From NCBI GenBank assembly GCA_963746325.1, contig CAVVBC010000030.1, positions 32,248 through 96,247 of the forward strand: 64,000 nucleotides of DNA, given 5' to 3'. Source of the stretch: RPQJ01 sp963746325. GTDB lineage: Bacteria > Pseudomonadota > Gammaproteobacteria > Steroidobacterales > Steroidobacteraceae. Positions 43,075-52,505 of the stretch are shown here, in pieces. Every line of letters starts with the position of its first letter. Positions within the stretch are counted from its first letter, which is position 1. The notes under the pieces are model-generated. The model was not told where the DNA came from. It saw only the letters and a list, made by a program, of their open reading frames with translations, and searched no databases. A program made the translations under genes and the position numbers.

Positions 43075-44577
43075 TTGACGACGGACGGCGAACTGCAGCG
43101 GCTGGGCCGGGCCGCGGTGCAACTCGAGCACGATGGTCGCTTCGACGAAGCCGTGGCCGCGTATCAGCGTCTGCTCGCCCGCTTCCCCGACCTGCCGGAC
43201 ACGTGGTTCAACCTCGCGGTGCTGCAGCGCCAGTTGCGGCAATTCGACGCGGCGCTGGCTTCTTACCAACAGGCGCTCGATCGCGGGGTGGCGCAGCCCG
43301 AGGAGGCGCACCTCAATCGCGCCGTCATCTATTCCGACTTCCTGCGCCAGGACGGGCCGGCGGTGGCCGAACTGCAGGCCGCACTCGCGCTCAATCCGCG
43401 GTATGTGCCCGCCCTGCTCAACCTCGCCAACCTGCACGAAGACCTCGGGCGCCGGGACGACGCGGCAGCGCTGTATGAACGCGCGCTCGCGATTGATCCT
43501 CTTTGCCATTCCGCGCTGGCGCGACTCGCCGCCCTCAGGACTGCCGCAGGCCCGGACGCCGATATCCTGCAGCGAGTCCGTACGTCGCTCGCGCGAAAAG
43601 ATGTCGCGCCAGCCGAGCGGGCGAACCTCGGTTTTGCACTCGGCGCCGCGCTCGAAAAGGCAGGAGCGTATGACGAGTCGTTTGCGGCCATCGCCGAAGC
43701 GAACCGGCAAAGCCGGGTGAGCGCCGGGCCGGACGGCGCACCCTACGATCGCGACCGCCACGAGCGCTTTGTCGACGACCTGATCGCTGCCTTCCCGGCA
43801 CCGGTCGGCAAGCTGCCCACAACCAGTAGCAAGCCGCATCAATCGGTCGATGCGACGACAGTGCAGCCGATCTTCGTCTGCGGCATGTTCCGCTCCGGTT
43901 CCACGCTCGTGGAACAGATCCTGGCGGGCCATCCCCGCATCACCGCAGGCGGCGAGATCGATTTCCTGCCTGCCGTCGTACGCACCGAACTGGCGCCGTT
44001 TCCTGCCTCGATGTCGCAGTTCACGCCGCAACAGGCCGGCAACCTGGCAGCGCGCTATCTCGCACTGCTGGCCCGGCTGCATCCGGGCGCCGAGCGGGTG
44101 GTGGACAAGCGGCCGGACAACTTTCTCTACCTTGGCCTGATCAAGACGCTGTTCCCCGACGCCCGCATCGTGCACACGACCCGCGACCCGCTCGACCTTT
44201 GCCTGTCGATTTTTTTCCTGCACCTCGATCACCAGATGCCCTACGCGCTCGACCTGCTCGACATCGGCCACTACTACCGGCAGTACCGGCGTCTCATGGC
44301 GCACTGGCACTCGCTGTACGGCGACGACATCGTCGAAGTTCACTACGACGCCCTGGTGCGCGAGCCGCGACCCGTCGTCGAGCAGCTGCTCCAGTCCTGC
44401 GGCCTGGACTGGGACGACGCGTGCATGGCTTTCCACGAGCGAACGAACGCCGTGAAGACTGCGAGCGTCTGGCAGGTCCGCCAACCGCTGTATCGGCACG
44501 CCTCCGGGCGGGCGCGAAATTTCGCGCGACACCTCGATGTGTTGCACGCGTACCTCAGCGAGACAGCCGCGCGCTGA
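43075..44577 (+). CDS. TPR-repeat sulfotransferase
   Basis: The 500-residue protein has about four TPR units (5-155, for example RFDEAVAAYQRLLARFPDLP and DDAAALYERALAIDP) and a sulfotransferase domain with FRSGSTLVEQIL (272-283) and RIVHTTRDPLDLCLSIFF. It resembles the 30908 product in layout and in the C-terminal KTASVWQVRQPLY segment (STTASAAQVRQPIY there), so the two are paralogues. No ATG opens the frame: the TTG at 43075 has a GGAG ribosome site eight bases upstream, while a TTG at 43036 would overlap no conserved sequence. It converges on the pterin dehydratase gene. Confidence 0.88.
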   Translation: MTTDGELQRLGRAAVQLEHDGRFDEAVAAYQRLLARFPDLPDTWFNLAVLQRQLRQFDAALASYQQALDRGVAQPEEAHLNRAVIYSDFLRQDGPAVAELQAALALNPRYVPALLNLANLHEDLGRRDDAAALYERALAIDPLCHSALARLAALRTAAGPDADILQRVRTSLARKDVAPAERANLGFALGAALEKAGAYDESFAAIAEANRQSRVSAGPDGAPYDRDRHERFVDDLIAAFPAPVGKLPTTSSKPHQSVDATTVQPIFVCGMFRSGSTLVEQILAGHPRITAGGEIDFLPAVVRTELAPFPASMSQFTPQQAGNLAARYLALLARLHPGAERVVDKRPDNFLYLGLIKTLFPDARIVHTTRDPLDLCLSIFFLHLDHQMPYALDLLDIGHYYRQYRRLMAHWHSLYGDDIVEVHYDALVREPRPVVEQLLQSCGLDWDDACMAFHERTNAVKTASVWQVRQPLYRHASGRARNFARHLDVLHAYLSETAAR

Positions 44578-44596
44578 CCCGCGATGGGTGCGCGGC

Positions 44597-44893
44597 CTAC
44601 GCGGCTAGTTCCTGCGCTTCCCGCGCGCAGGTCGCATCGAGCTCGGTCAGCCCGCCGGCGTCGTGCGTGGTGAACAGCACCTCGCAATAGTCGTAACCCA
44701 CTTTCATGTCCGGATGATGATCGTGCTGCCGCGCGACGTCGGCGATGGCATTGACGAACGTCATCGTCAGGTCGAAGTCGGCGAACTTGAAGCGACGGCT
44801 GATCGCCTTGCCCTGGGCCGCCAGCGACCATCCCGGCAGCGAAGCGACCAGTGCACTGACGGCAGCGGTATCGAGCAGCACGGGACGAATCAT
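44597..44893 (-). CDS. phhB: 4a-hydroxytetrahydrobiopterin dehydratase
   Basis: The 98-residue protein is a full pterin-4a-carbinolamine dehydratase, with the catalytic HDHHPDMKVGYDYCEV stretch and the N-terminal LPGWSLAAQGKAISRRFKF. It dehydrates the pterin product of aromatic amino-acid hydroxylases so the cofactor can be recycled. No phenylalanine hydroxylase (phhA) is in the window. Its ATG overlaps the stop of the TSUP gene by four bases (ATGA), so the two are translated as a pair. Confidence 0.93.
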   Translation of the reverse strand: MIRPVLLDTAAVSALVASLPGWSLAAQGKAISRRFKFADFDLTMTFVNAIADVARQHDHHPDMKVGYDYCEVLFTTHDAGGLTELDATCAREAQELAA

Positions 44894-45801
44894 GTCTTTT
44901 CTCCTGCGAGGACCGGTTGGGGCTGCAGCGCCGAACGCAGCATCAGCGTCGCGGCATACAGCACGACGACGACGACGAGCCAGTAGAGCCACTGCAGCGG
45001 CAGTGACTTGACCACGAACGCCGCCAGGAACACGCCCGGGATTCCGCCGATGGCGAGGCCGATGGCGGTACGCCTGTCGTACCTGCGTTCGCGGATGAAC
45101 TTGAGGCTGCCCACGGGCATCAGGCACGCGCACGAGGCCATCATGATCGGGAACGCGGCGATCGGGTTCATGCCGAGCAGGCTCACCAGCATCAGGCACG
45201 GCGCGTACAGGCCGATGCCGAGTTGCATCAGCGCACCGAGGCAGAAATTGACCACCACCGCAAAGACCAGCACGCCGCCGCTCAGGCCCAGCGCGTTGCC
45301 GCCCGCCGGGAGCCAGCCCAGGATCTTCAGCACGAACAACGCCGCAGCGACCAGCAGCGCGATGCCCATCCCGAGCTGGATGCCGCGCCGCGGCAGTTTC
45401 GCGACGACGCCCGCGCCGAGGTAGCCGCCCGCCACCGCGGCACCCACCATCGCCACGAGAGTGACGGGTGCGACGGCGATCGCGGTGGTGAAGATGATGG
45501 CCTGCGTGATGGTCGGCAGCGCGTGACCGACGTTCAGCGTGCCGGGAATCAGTTCGTCGCGGATCAGGTTGCGGAACTTGATCCAGGCCGTGGTCGACGC
45601 GAATGAACCGATGCCGAGCGTGTCGAAGAAATTGGCGACGAAGCCAAGGACCAGGCCGCCGGGCGTGGGGAGGCGCTCACGCGACGCGGCCGACCTGTCC
45701 GCGGCGCCGGCATGAGCGCGTTCGATGCGTCGCCAGGCCAGGACGAAGAACCCCGCCAGCAGCAGACCGCCGACCAGCACCAGTTGCGCGACGAGGCTCA
45801 T
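44890..45801 (-). CDS. TSUP (TauE/SafE) family membrane permease
   Basis: The 303-residue protein has about eight hydrophobic segments and the duplicated TSUP layout, including GFVANFFDTLGIGSFASTTA in the first half and NFCLGALMQLGIGLYAPCLM with PIMMASCACLMPVGSLKF in the second. TSUP carriers export or import small organosulfonates, sulfite or other anions; the cargo is not readable here. The ATG at 45801 is chosen because the conserved hydrophobic start follows at once. It is coupled to phhB and lies 25 bases downstream of the Lrp-type regulator gene. Confidence 0.88.
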   Translation of the reverse strand: MSLVAQLVLVGGLLLAGFFVLAWRRIERAHAGAADRSAASRERLPTPGGLVLGFVANFFDTLGIGSFASTTAWIKFRNLIRDELIPGTLNVGHALPTITQAIIFTTAIAVAPVTLVAMVGAAVAGGYLGAGVVAKLPRRGIQLGMGIALLVAAALFVLKILGWLPAGGNALGLSGGVLVFAVVVNFCLGALMQLGIGLYAPCLMLVSLLGMNPIAAFPIMMASCACLMPVGSLKFIRERRYDRRTAIGLAIGGIPGVFLAAFVVKSLPLQWLYWLVVVVVLYAATLMLRSALQPQPVLAGEKT

Positions 45802-45826
45802 GCATGGGTCTCCACGGGAGCAGTGC

Positions 45827-46297
45827 TCAGGGTTCGTGCCGCAGGGGCAGTTCGTTGCCCTTGCGCACGGTACGCAACGCGAAGCTCGAGTGCACGCGCG
45901 CGACACCAGGCAGCCGCGTGAGATGCTGGCTGTGCAGGCGTTCGAAGTCGGCCGCGTCCGAGACGACGACGCGCAGCAGGTAGTCCTGCTGCCCGGTCAT
46001 GAGATAGCACTCCATGACCTCGGGCACGCGCTTCACCGCGTCCTCGAAGGCCGCCAGGTCGGCCTGCTCCTGGCGATTGAGCGTGATGCTCACGAAAACG
46101 TTGCCCGGCAAACCCACCCTGGCCTGGTTCACCAACGCAGCGTAGCGATCGATCACTCCGGCCTGCTCCAGTGCGCGCATGCGCCGCAGGCAGGCCGACT
46201 CGCTCAGGTGCACCTGCTCCGCGAGCTCGCGATTGCTGATCCGGCCGTCCCGCTGCAGGGCCGCCAGGATGTGGTTGTCTACCCGATCCAGCTTCAT
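45827..46297 (-). CDS. Lrp/AsnC-family transcriptional regulator
   Basis: The 156-residue protein has the Lrp helix-turn-helix (DRVDNHILAALQRDGRISNR and the following ELAEQVHLSESACLRRMRAL) and the RAM ligand domain (MECYLMTGQQDYLLRVVVSD). These regulators sense amino acids. It is divergent from alanine dehydrogenase across 159 bases with inverted repeats, so it most likely activates ald in response to alanine, as described for BkdR- and AldR-type regulators in other bacteria. Confidence 0.93.
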   Translation of the reverse strand: MKLDRVDNHILAALQRDGRISNRELAEQVHLSESACLRRMRALEQAGVIDRYAALVNQARVGLPGNVFVSITLNRQEQADLAAFEDAVKRVPEVMECYLMTGQQDYLLRVVVSDAADFERLHSQHLTRLPGVARVHSSFALRTVRKGNELPLRHEP

Positions 46298-46336
46298 GAG
46301 TTGCAGTATCTGTCCTATTTTAAATGAGATGCCGCA

Positions 46337-46374
46337 GAAAGTTGCGTAGCAGCCAACTTTTCAGGCCAACTTTG
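46337..46374. promoter_or_regulatory. Lrp-type operator between the regulator and ald
   Basis: GAAAGTTG (46337-46344) and CAACTTTTC (46354-46362) are inverted half sites separated by nine bases. A third half site, CCAACTTTGC, starts at 46366. The region is AT-richer than its surroundings. Repeated half sites with about one helical turn between them fit Lrp-family binding; which promoter they control is inference. Confidence 0.5.
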
Positions 46375-46456
46375 CATGATTCCACCGCCACGCGCCAATT
46401 ATTCTTCCGCGATGCACCGCAGCGGTGCGTCACAACAGCAAACCGGGGAGAGAGCC

Positions 46457-47572
<1,116 letters not shown>

Positions 47573-47601
47573 GCAGCGGTCGTAATTAGGAGGCCCGCAC
47601 C

Positions 47602-47648
47602 GATTTCTGGTCGGAAATCACTGGAAATTGGTGAATGTCCCCAATTTC
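47602..47648. repeat. Two short hairpins between ald and the SDR gene
   Basis: GATTTC-N6-GAAATC (47602-47619) and GAAATTGG-N9-CCAATTTC (47624-47648) stand in tandem in a 111-base gap. The second, with TGAATGTCC in its loop, looks like a small REP-type unit. They could act as a terminator for ald, but no T-run follows on the plus strand. Confidence 0.5.
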
Positions 47649-47683
47649 TTGGGAGCGGCGTACGAAAGAGTTAGGCTTGGGAC

Positions 47684-48517
47684 ATGAAACTCCCAGCCCT
47701 GCGCTTCGACGGCAAGACCGTCCTCGTCACGGGCGCGTCGAGCGGCATCGGCCGTGAGACCGCCCTCGCCTTCGCTGCGGCCGGCGCCAACGTCGTGCTG
47801 GTGGCACGGCGTGCGGCGGTGCTCGCCAAGGTCGCGAGTGCCGCAAGAGATGCCGGGGTCGGCGCCCTTGCGCTCGGCACCGACGTCACGGACCCGGCGG
47901 CGGTGCGCGCCTGCTTCCGCAAAGCCGCACGGCGTTTCGGCAGTATCGATATCGTGGTCAACAATGCGGGCATCCTGGTTCCCGCGCCGGTCGCGGACCT
48001 CGATCCGGCCGACCTGCAGCGCATGCTCGACGTCAACCTCTTCGGCGCATTGCACGTCATGCAGGCCGCGGTGAAGCTGATGCAGTCGCAGCCGGCGGGT
48101 GGGCATATCGTCAATGTCGCGTCGCTCGCGGGACGGCGCGGCTTCTCGCCGCTCGGCGGCTATTGCGCCAGCAAGTTCGCGCTGGTCGGCCTGACCGAGG
48201 CCCTGCGCACCGAACTCCTGGGCACGAACGTGGGCGTTTCGCTCGTCCTGCCGGGCGTGATCGACACCCCGATGGCAGCGGCCGCCGCCGCGGACCCGAC
48301 CACGCAGGGCTTCTGGCCCAAGGCGCTCAACATGCCCACGGCCTGGGTCGTCTGGGCGGTCTTTGCAGCCGTGCGGCTCAAACTCGCCGAAGTCGCGGTG
48401 CCCCCGGGCGGCGCGCTGCTGGAAAAGCTTGGCGCGCTGGCTCCCGGCGCCACCGACCTCGTCGTGCGCGGCGTCATGAGTGCCGCGCGACGCACGGGCA
48501 GTCGCAAGCCACGCTGA
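47684..48517 (+). CDS. Short-chain dehydrogenase/reductase
   Basis: The 277-residue classical SDR has the cofactor motif TGASSGIG (about 17-24), NNAG (about 93-96), a catalytic serine in NVASLAG and the YCASK pair (about 165-169). Arg in VARRAAVLAKV after the second strand favours NADPH. It should reduce or oxidise an alcohol/carbonyl; the substrate is unknown. Its C-terminal region (WAVFAAVRLKLAEVAVPPGG) is more hydrophobic than usual and may touch the membrane. The crotonase gene follows after 36 bases, so both may serve fatty-acid or ring degradation. Confidence 0.9.
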   Translation: MKLPALRFDGKTVLVTGASSGIGRETALAFAAAGANVVLVARRAAVLAKVASAARDAGVGALALGTDVTDPAAVRACFRKAARRFGSIDIVVNNAGILVPAPVADLDPADLQRMLDVNLFGALHVMQAAVKLMQSQPAGGHIVNVASLAGRRGFSPLGGYCASKFALVGLTEALRTELLGTNVGVSLVLPGVIDTPMAAAAAADPTTQGFWPKALNMPTAWVVWAVFAAVRLKLAEVAVPPGGALLEKLGALAPGATDLVVRGVMSAARRTGSRKPR

Positions 48518-48553
48518 CACGCCACCCCTGAATCACTGCACGGAAACACGTCC

Positions 48554-49390
48554 ATGGCCGAGAACTTCGCCCACATCGCAATCGAACGCACAGGCACCAT
48601 CGCCACGCTGTTCCTCGATCGACCCGAGAAGCTCAACGCGCTGCATCGGCCGCTGTGGCACAGCATCCCTGCGGCCGTGGCGGCGCTCGATGCGGACCCG
48701 GAAGTGCGCGTCATCATCCTGGCGGGGCGCGGCAAGGCCTTCTGCGCGGGCATCGATCTCATGGACCATGCGCCTGGCCTCACGGGCGGCTCGCTGACCG
48801 GCGGGAGCGATGGCTCGGCGGTCGCGAAGCGCCGGCAGTTGTACGACGACATCCGCGCCTACCAGCGCACGTGCTCGAGCCTGGCCGACACCAACAAGCC
48901 CGTGATCGCCGCGGTGCACGGCGCCTGCATCGGCGCCGGCATGGACCTGATCACGGCGTGCGACATCCGTCTCGCGTCGGCCGAGGCCACGTTCTCGGTG
49001 CGCGAGACGCGCATCGCCATGGTGGCGGATGTGGGCTCGCTGCAGCGCCTGCCGCGCGTGATCGGCGACGGCGCCGCGCGCGAGTGGATCTTCACGGGCG
49101 GCGACTACACCGCGCAGCAGGCGCGCGAGGTACAACTGCTGAACGACGTGCTGCCCGATCCTGCGACGCTGATGTCCCGTGCGCAGGAAATGGCCACTGC
49201 GATCGCGGCCAATTCACCGCTCGCCGTGCAGGGCTCGAAGCACGTGCTGGGGTTCGCTTCGCGACGCGAGGTGGACAGCCACCTCGACTACGTTGCTGTG
49301 TGGAACGCCGCGTTCCTGCATTCGGACGATCTCGGCGAGGCGATGCAGGCATTCCTGCAGCGCAGGCCGCCGAACTTCCGCGGGCAGTAG
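48554..49390 (+). CDS. Enoyl-CoA hydratase/isomerase (crotonase), dienoyl-CoA isomerase-like
   Basis: The 278-residue crotonase has the oxyanion-hole segments AFCAGIDLMDH (about 62-72) and GACIGAGMDLITACDIRLA (about 123-141). The stretch ADVGSLQRLPRVIG, with aspartate where hydratases have glutamate, matches delta3,5-delta2,4-dienoyl-CoA isomerases. It should therefore shift double bonds in dienoyl-CoA during unsaturated fatty-acid oxidation rather than act as a plain hydratase. It is convergent with an acyl-CoA ligase gene, and its TAG stop abuts a GGGGCTA repeat block. Confidence 0.9.
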   Translation: MAENFAHIAIERTGTIATLFLDRPEKLNALHRPLWHSIPAAVAALDADPEVRVIILAGRGKAFCAGIDLMDHAPGLTGGSLTGGSDGSAVAKRRQLYDDIRAYQRTCSSLADTNKPVIAAVHGACIGAGMDLITACDIRLASAEATFSVRETRIAMVADVGSLQRLPRVIGDGAAREWIFTGGDYTAQQAREVQLLNDVLPDPATLMSRAQEMATAIAANSPLAVQGSKHVLGFASRREVDSHLDYVAVWNAAFLHSDDLGEAMQAFLQRRPPNFRGQ

Positions 49391-49403
49391 GGGGAAGGGA
49401 CCA

Positions 49404-49431
49404 GGGGCTAGGGGCTAGGGGCTAGGGGCTA
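49404..49431. repeat. Four tandem GGGGCTA heptamers (element F)
   Basis: Four perfect GGGGCTA units are followed by GTCGGAAG, the same order as in element E at 24554, but the inverted second arm is missing here. Four runs of four G separated by three bases could form an intramolecular G-quadruplex. It lies 13 bases after the crotonase stop. Confidence 0.85.
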
Positions 49432-49515
49432 GTCGGAAGTGCAGTTGGAACCTGAAAACTCGGAGTCTGAATTTCGCGATCAGGAAACAGGCTTCAGGTA
49501 ACTTCTTACCCTGCC

Positions 49516-49587
49516 TGTCCTTCCTGTCCTTCCTGTCCTTCCTGTCCTTCCTGTCCTTCCTGTCCTTCCTGTCCTTCCTGTCCTTCC
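49516..49587. repeat. Eight tandem 9-bp repeats (TGTCCTTCC)
   Basis: TGTCCTTCC is repeated eight times without a mismatch, in a gap between two convergent genes. The plus strand is purely pyrimidine plus one G per unit. Such arrays change copy number by slippage. On the minus strand the repeat is GGAAGGACA. It ends 17 bases before the acyl-CoA ligase stop. Confidence 0.95.
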
Positions 49588-49603
49588 TACCCTCCCTCCC
49601 CCA

Positions 49604-51310
49604 CTACGCGCTCTTTGCCTGCGCACCCACGGCCGCGTCGCGCAATTCACGCCGCAGGATCTTGCCCACGTTGCTCTTCGGCAGCTCGTCGCGGAACTCG
49701 ATGTACTTGGGCTTCTTGTAGCCGGTGAAATTCTCCTTGCAGAACTCCAGCAACTGCTCGACGGTCAGCGCGGGATCCTTGCGCACCACGAACACTTTCA
49801 CCGCTTCTCCCGATTTATCGTCGGGCACGCCGATCGCGGCGCATTCGACTACGCCCGGATGGGTGGTGATGACCTGCTCGATCTCGTTCGGATACACGTT
49901 GAAACCCGAGACCAGGATCATGTCCTTCTTGCGGTCGACGATACGGATGTAGCCGCGCTCGTCCATGATGCCGACGTCGCCCGACTTGAAGAATCCGTCG
50001 GGCGTCATGACCTTCGCTGTCTCGTCGGGCCGGTTCCAGTAGCCCGCCATGACCTGCGGCCCGCGGATGGCGATTTCGCCCGGCTGGCCCAGCGGCACCG
50101 GCTGGCCGGCATCGTCGAGGATCGCGATTTCAGTACCTGGGAACGGCAGGCCGATCGTACCGTTGTATTCCCGGTTCAGGATCGGGTTGCAGGTCGCGAC
50201 CGGCGACGTCTCCGACAGTCCATACCCTTCGATGATCGGCACGCCGGTCAGCTTGAGCCAGCGTTCGCTGGTCGCCTTCTGCACTGCCATGCCGCCGCCG
50301 TTGGCGACGCGCAGGCTGGCGAAATCGAGCTTGCGGAACTCCTCGTTCTCGAGCAGCGCGTTGTAGAGCGTGTTGACGCCCGGCAGCACGTTGAAGTTGT
50401 ACTTCGCCAGCTCCTTGACGAGACCGCCGATGTCGCGCGGGTTCGGGATGAGCACATTGAGCGTGCCGATGCGCAGGCCGAAGAGGCAATTCACCACCAG
50501 TGCGAAGACGTGGTACAGGGGCAGCGCACAGATGTAGACGAACTGCTCGGGCACCGGGCCACGCGCGGTATCGGTCAGGGCCGGGGTGAGCCAGGCCTCC
50601 ATCTGCAGCACGTTCGCCACCAGGTTCCCGTGCGTGAGCGTGGCGCCCTTGGAGATCCCGGTGGTGCCGCCCGTGTACTGCAGGAAAGCCGTGTCCTGTC
50701 GCGTCATCGTCACCGGCTCGAGGCGACGGCGCGCGCCGAGGTCGAGCGTCGCGGTGAACTCGAGGTGTCCCGACAGCGTGTAAGCCGGCACCAGTTTCTT
50801 CACCCGCCGCACCGCGAAATTCACGATCGCGCTCTTCGGGAAACCGAGCATCTCGCCGAGCGACGCCACGACGACGTGCTTCACCTCGGTGCGCGCGATC
50901 ACCTGCTGCAGCGTGTGGGCGAAGTTTTCGAGGATCACGATGACTTCGGCGCCCGAATCGCGCAACTGGTGCTCGAGCTCACGCGGCGTGTACAGCGGAT
51001 TGACGTTCACCACGACGTAACCCGCGCGCAGGACGCCGGCGAGCGCAATCGGGTACTGCACCACGTTCGGCATCATGATCGCGACGCGCGCGCCCCTGGC
51101 GAGGCCCCGCGACTGCAGCCACGCGCCAAACGCGGCCGAGTACCGGTCGATTTCACCGAAGGTGAAGCATCGATCCATGTACGCATAGGCGTTGCGCTGG
51201 GCGTGCTGGCGCAAGCCGTGCTCGATGAGCTCGACCAGCGAGGAGTACTGCGTGATGTCGACGTCGTGCGGGACGCCAGCCGGATAATGTTCGAGCCAGA
51301 TTCGTTCCAT
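49604..51310 (-). CDS. fadD: Long-chain fatty acid-CoA ligase
   Basis: The 568-residue AMP-forming ligase has the ATP loop QYTGGTTGISKGATLTH (about 217-233), EGYGLSETSP, the FACS signature region KSGDVGIMDERGYIRIVDRK and the C-terminal lysine region KSNVGKILRREL. It activates fatty acids to acyl-CoA for beta-oxidation or PHA precursor supply. The start MERIWLEHYPAGVP and the length match FadD. It is the last gene of a minus-strand run that begins with receiver proteins at 53818, though 36 bases separate it from the cyclophilin gene. Confidence 0.92.
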   Translation of the reverse strand: MERIWLEHYPAGVPHDVDITQYSSLVELIEHGLRQHAQRNAYAYMDRCFTFGEIDRYSAAFGAWLQSRGLARGARVAIMMPNVVQYPIALAGVLRAGYVVVNVNPLYTPRELEHQLRDSGAEVIVILENFAHTLQQVIARTEVKHVVVASLGEMLGFPKSAIVNFAVRRVKKLVPAYTLSGHLEFTATLDLGARRRLEPVTMTRQDTAFLQYTGGTTGISKGATLTHGNLVANVLQMEAWLTPALTDTARGPVPEQFVYICALPLYHVFALVVNCLFGLRIGTLNVLIPNPRDIGGLVKELAKYNFNVLPGVNTLYNALLENEEFRKLDFASLRVANGGGMAVQKATSERWLKLTGVPIIEGYGLSETSPVATCNPILNREYNGTIGLPFPGTEIAILDDAGQPVPLGQPGEIAIRGPQVMAGYWNRPDETAKVMTPDGFFKSGDVGIMDERGYIRIVDRKKDMILVSGFNVYPNEIEQVITTHPGVVECAAIGVPDDKSGEAVKVFVVRKDPALTVEQLLEFCKENFTGYKKPKYIEFRDELPKSNVGKILRRELRDAAVGAQAKSA

Positions 51311-51346
51311 GAGTCCTTCCCCCGAAGGCGTCTGTCGCCCGTCTGG

Positions 51347-52267
51347 TTACGGCCGCGGCCGCACCACGACAGGCACGTTGCAGAGATCGATGTAACCGGC
51401 CGGCACGAGGTACCAATCGTCACGACGATTGCGCCGCGCCTCGACCAGTTGCCGGAAACGTTCCGTGTCGGTGCGCATGACCTCGAGGCTCGTGCGTTCG
51501 GCGACCGGCAGGTCGGCCGCGACACGGACACTCGTGATCGGCACCGTCTGTTCCGCCGTTTCGTAAAACCCCATTGGACCGGATCCACGAGGCTGCGTCG
51601 AGAGCAACTCGATGCCTTGCACCACACGGCCCACCAGGGCGATGTTGCGATCGAGCTGCCGGGGGGCGTGACCGGTCACGACGTAGAGTTCGGCCCCGTT
51701 GCCGCTGTCCGGCGCATTGCCGCGCCCCGCCCCCACCATGCCGTAGCAATGGGCTAACCAGGCTTCGCCGCGAGCCACGTCCCGGGCTGCAGGAAAACCC
51801 TGGCTGAAACCGACCTCGGGCGCGTAGCCGTCACGATCCGGCAGTGCCTCGAACGGCAGCGCTTGAGACAGCTTGACCGTGAATTCTGGCGGCAGCGTTG
51901 CCCGGGCAGCGCCGAGGCTGCGCTTGCCCTCGGCATCGCCCCACTGCACCACGAAATTGTCCTGCGCACGCACGATGGCCAGGCCATCGAAATACTTGTC
52001 CCGCGCCAGCGTCCTGATGTTGGCCGCATGTTGCGGCGCAAAATCCGGCGCGAGCTCAATCACGACCCGGCCCTGCGGCAACTGCAGGTACAGCGTGTTC
52101 TCGGGATCGAGCGGGCGCCAATCGGCCGCAGTCGTTGCCGCAATGACATCAGCCATCGTGCGCGGCGGCGAGGCAGGGGCGGCAGTCGCTCCCATTGCCC
52201 CCACGCTCGAGCCTGCCGCCCAACCGGCGGTGAGAAGCAAGAGGACGCCGCGCACCCTCGCCGTCAT
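51347..52267 (-). CDS. Peptidylprolyl isomerase, cyclophilin type, exported
   Basis: The 306-residue protein has a signal peptide (GVLLLLTAGWAAGSSVGAMG) and a cyclophilin-like domain (LYLQLPQGRVVIELAPDFAP, YFDGLAIVRAQDNFVVQWGD, ALVGRVVQGIELLSTQPRG) with a large insert around 140-190 and a C-terminal extension. It should help periplasmic protein folding by proline isomerisation, but active-site residues such as the FHR motif read VRAQ, so activity is uncertain. The ATG at 52267 overlaps the stop of the preceding small gene by four bases. Confidence 0.82.
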   Translation of the reverse strand: MTARVRGVLLLLTAGWAAGSSVGAMGATAAPASPPRTMADVIAATTAADWRPLDPENTLYLQLPQGRVVIELAPDFAPQHAANIRTLARDKYFDGLAIVRAQDNFVVQWGDAEGKRSLGAARATLPPEFTVKLSQALPFEALPDRDGYAPEVGFSQGFPAARDVARGEAWLAHCYGMVGAGRGNAPDSGNGAELYVVTGHAPRQLDRNIALVGRVVQGIELLSTQPRGSGPMGFYETAEQTVPITSVRVAADLPVAERTSLEVMRTDTERFRQLVEARRNRRDDWYLVPAGYIDLCNVPVVVRPRP

Positions 52268-52491
52268 GCCTGCGGCCGCGGGCCGAGGATGGTCCAGACC
52301 TGCTTCAGGCAAGCGGCTGCCTTCTGGCAGGCGTCGAGTGACTCCTCGAGCGAATCGCGTGATTGCGCCTCGACCGTGCCGGCCTCGAGCATCATCTCGA
52401 GCTGCAGCACGGCAATGGACAGTTCGTCGTTGACGTCGTGGAGCAGTTTCCTGACGTCGAGGACCTTGTCGTCCGGGATCCCATGGGACAT
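52264..52491 (-). CDS. Small protein with a kinase-like HDxN helix
   Basis: The 75-residue helical protein contains VLDVRKLLHDVNDELSIAVL, which resembles the dimerisation helix of histidine kinases and HPt proteins (a histidine followed by D-x-N). No ATP-binding domain follows. It could be a stand-alone phosphotransfer or dimerisation partner for the receiver proteins directly upstream. The ATG at 52491 has an AAAGGA ribosome site. It sits 14 bases from the upstream REC-MarR gene and overlaps the cyclophilin start by four bases. Confidence 0.6.
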   Translation of the reverse strand: MSHGIPDDKVLDVRKLLHDVNDELSIAVLQLEMMLEAGTVEAQSRDSLEESLDACQKAAACLKQVWTILGPRPQA

Positions 52492-52505
52492 GGCGGGTCC
52501 TTTCC

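Noticed and set aside
30908..44577. A secondary-metabolite (RiPP or NRPS) cluster
   Set aside because: No precursor peptide, radical SAM, YcaO, adenylation or carrier domain is visible in the island; hydroxylases and sulfotransferases alone do not make the case.
49516..49587. CRISPR array
   Set aside because: The repeats are 9 bases, directly adjacent and without spacers, so this is a simple tandem repeat.
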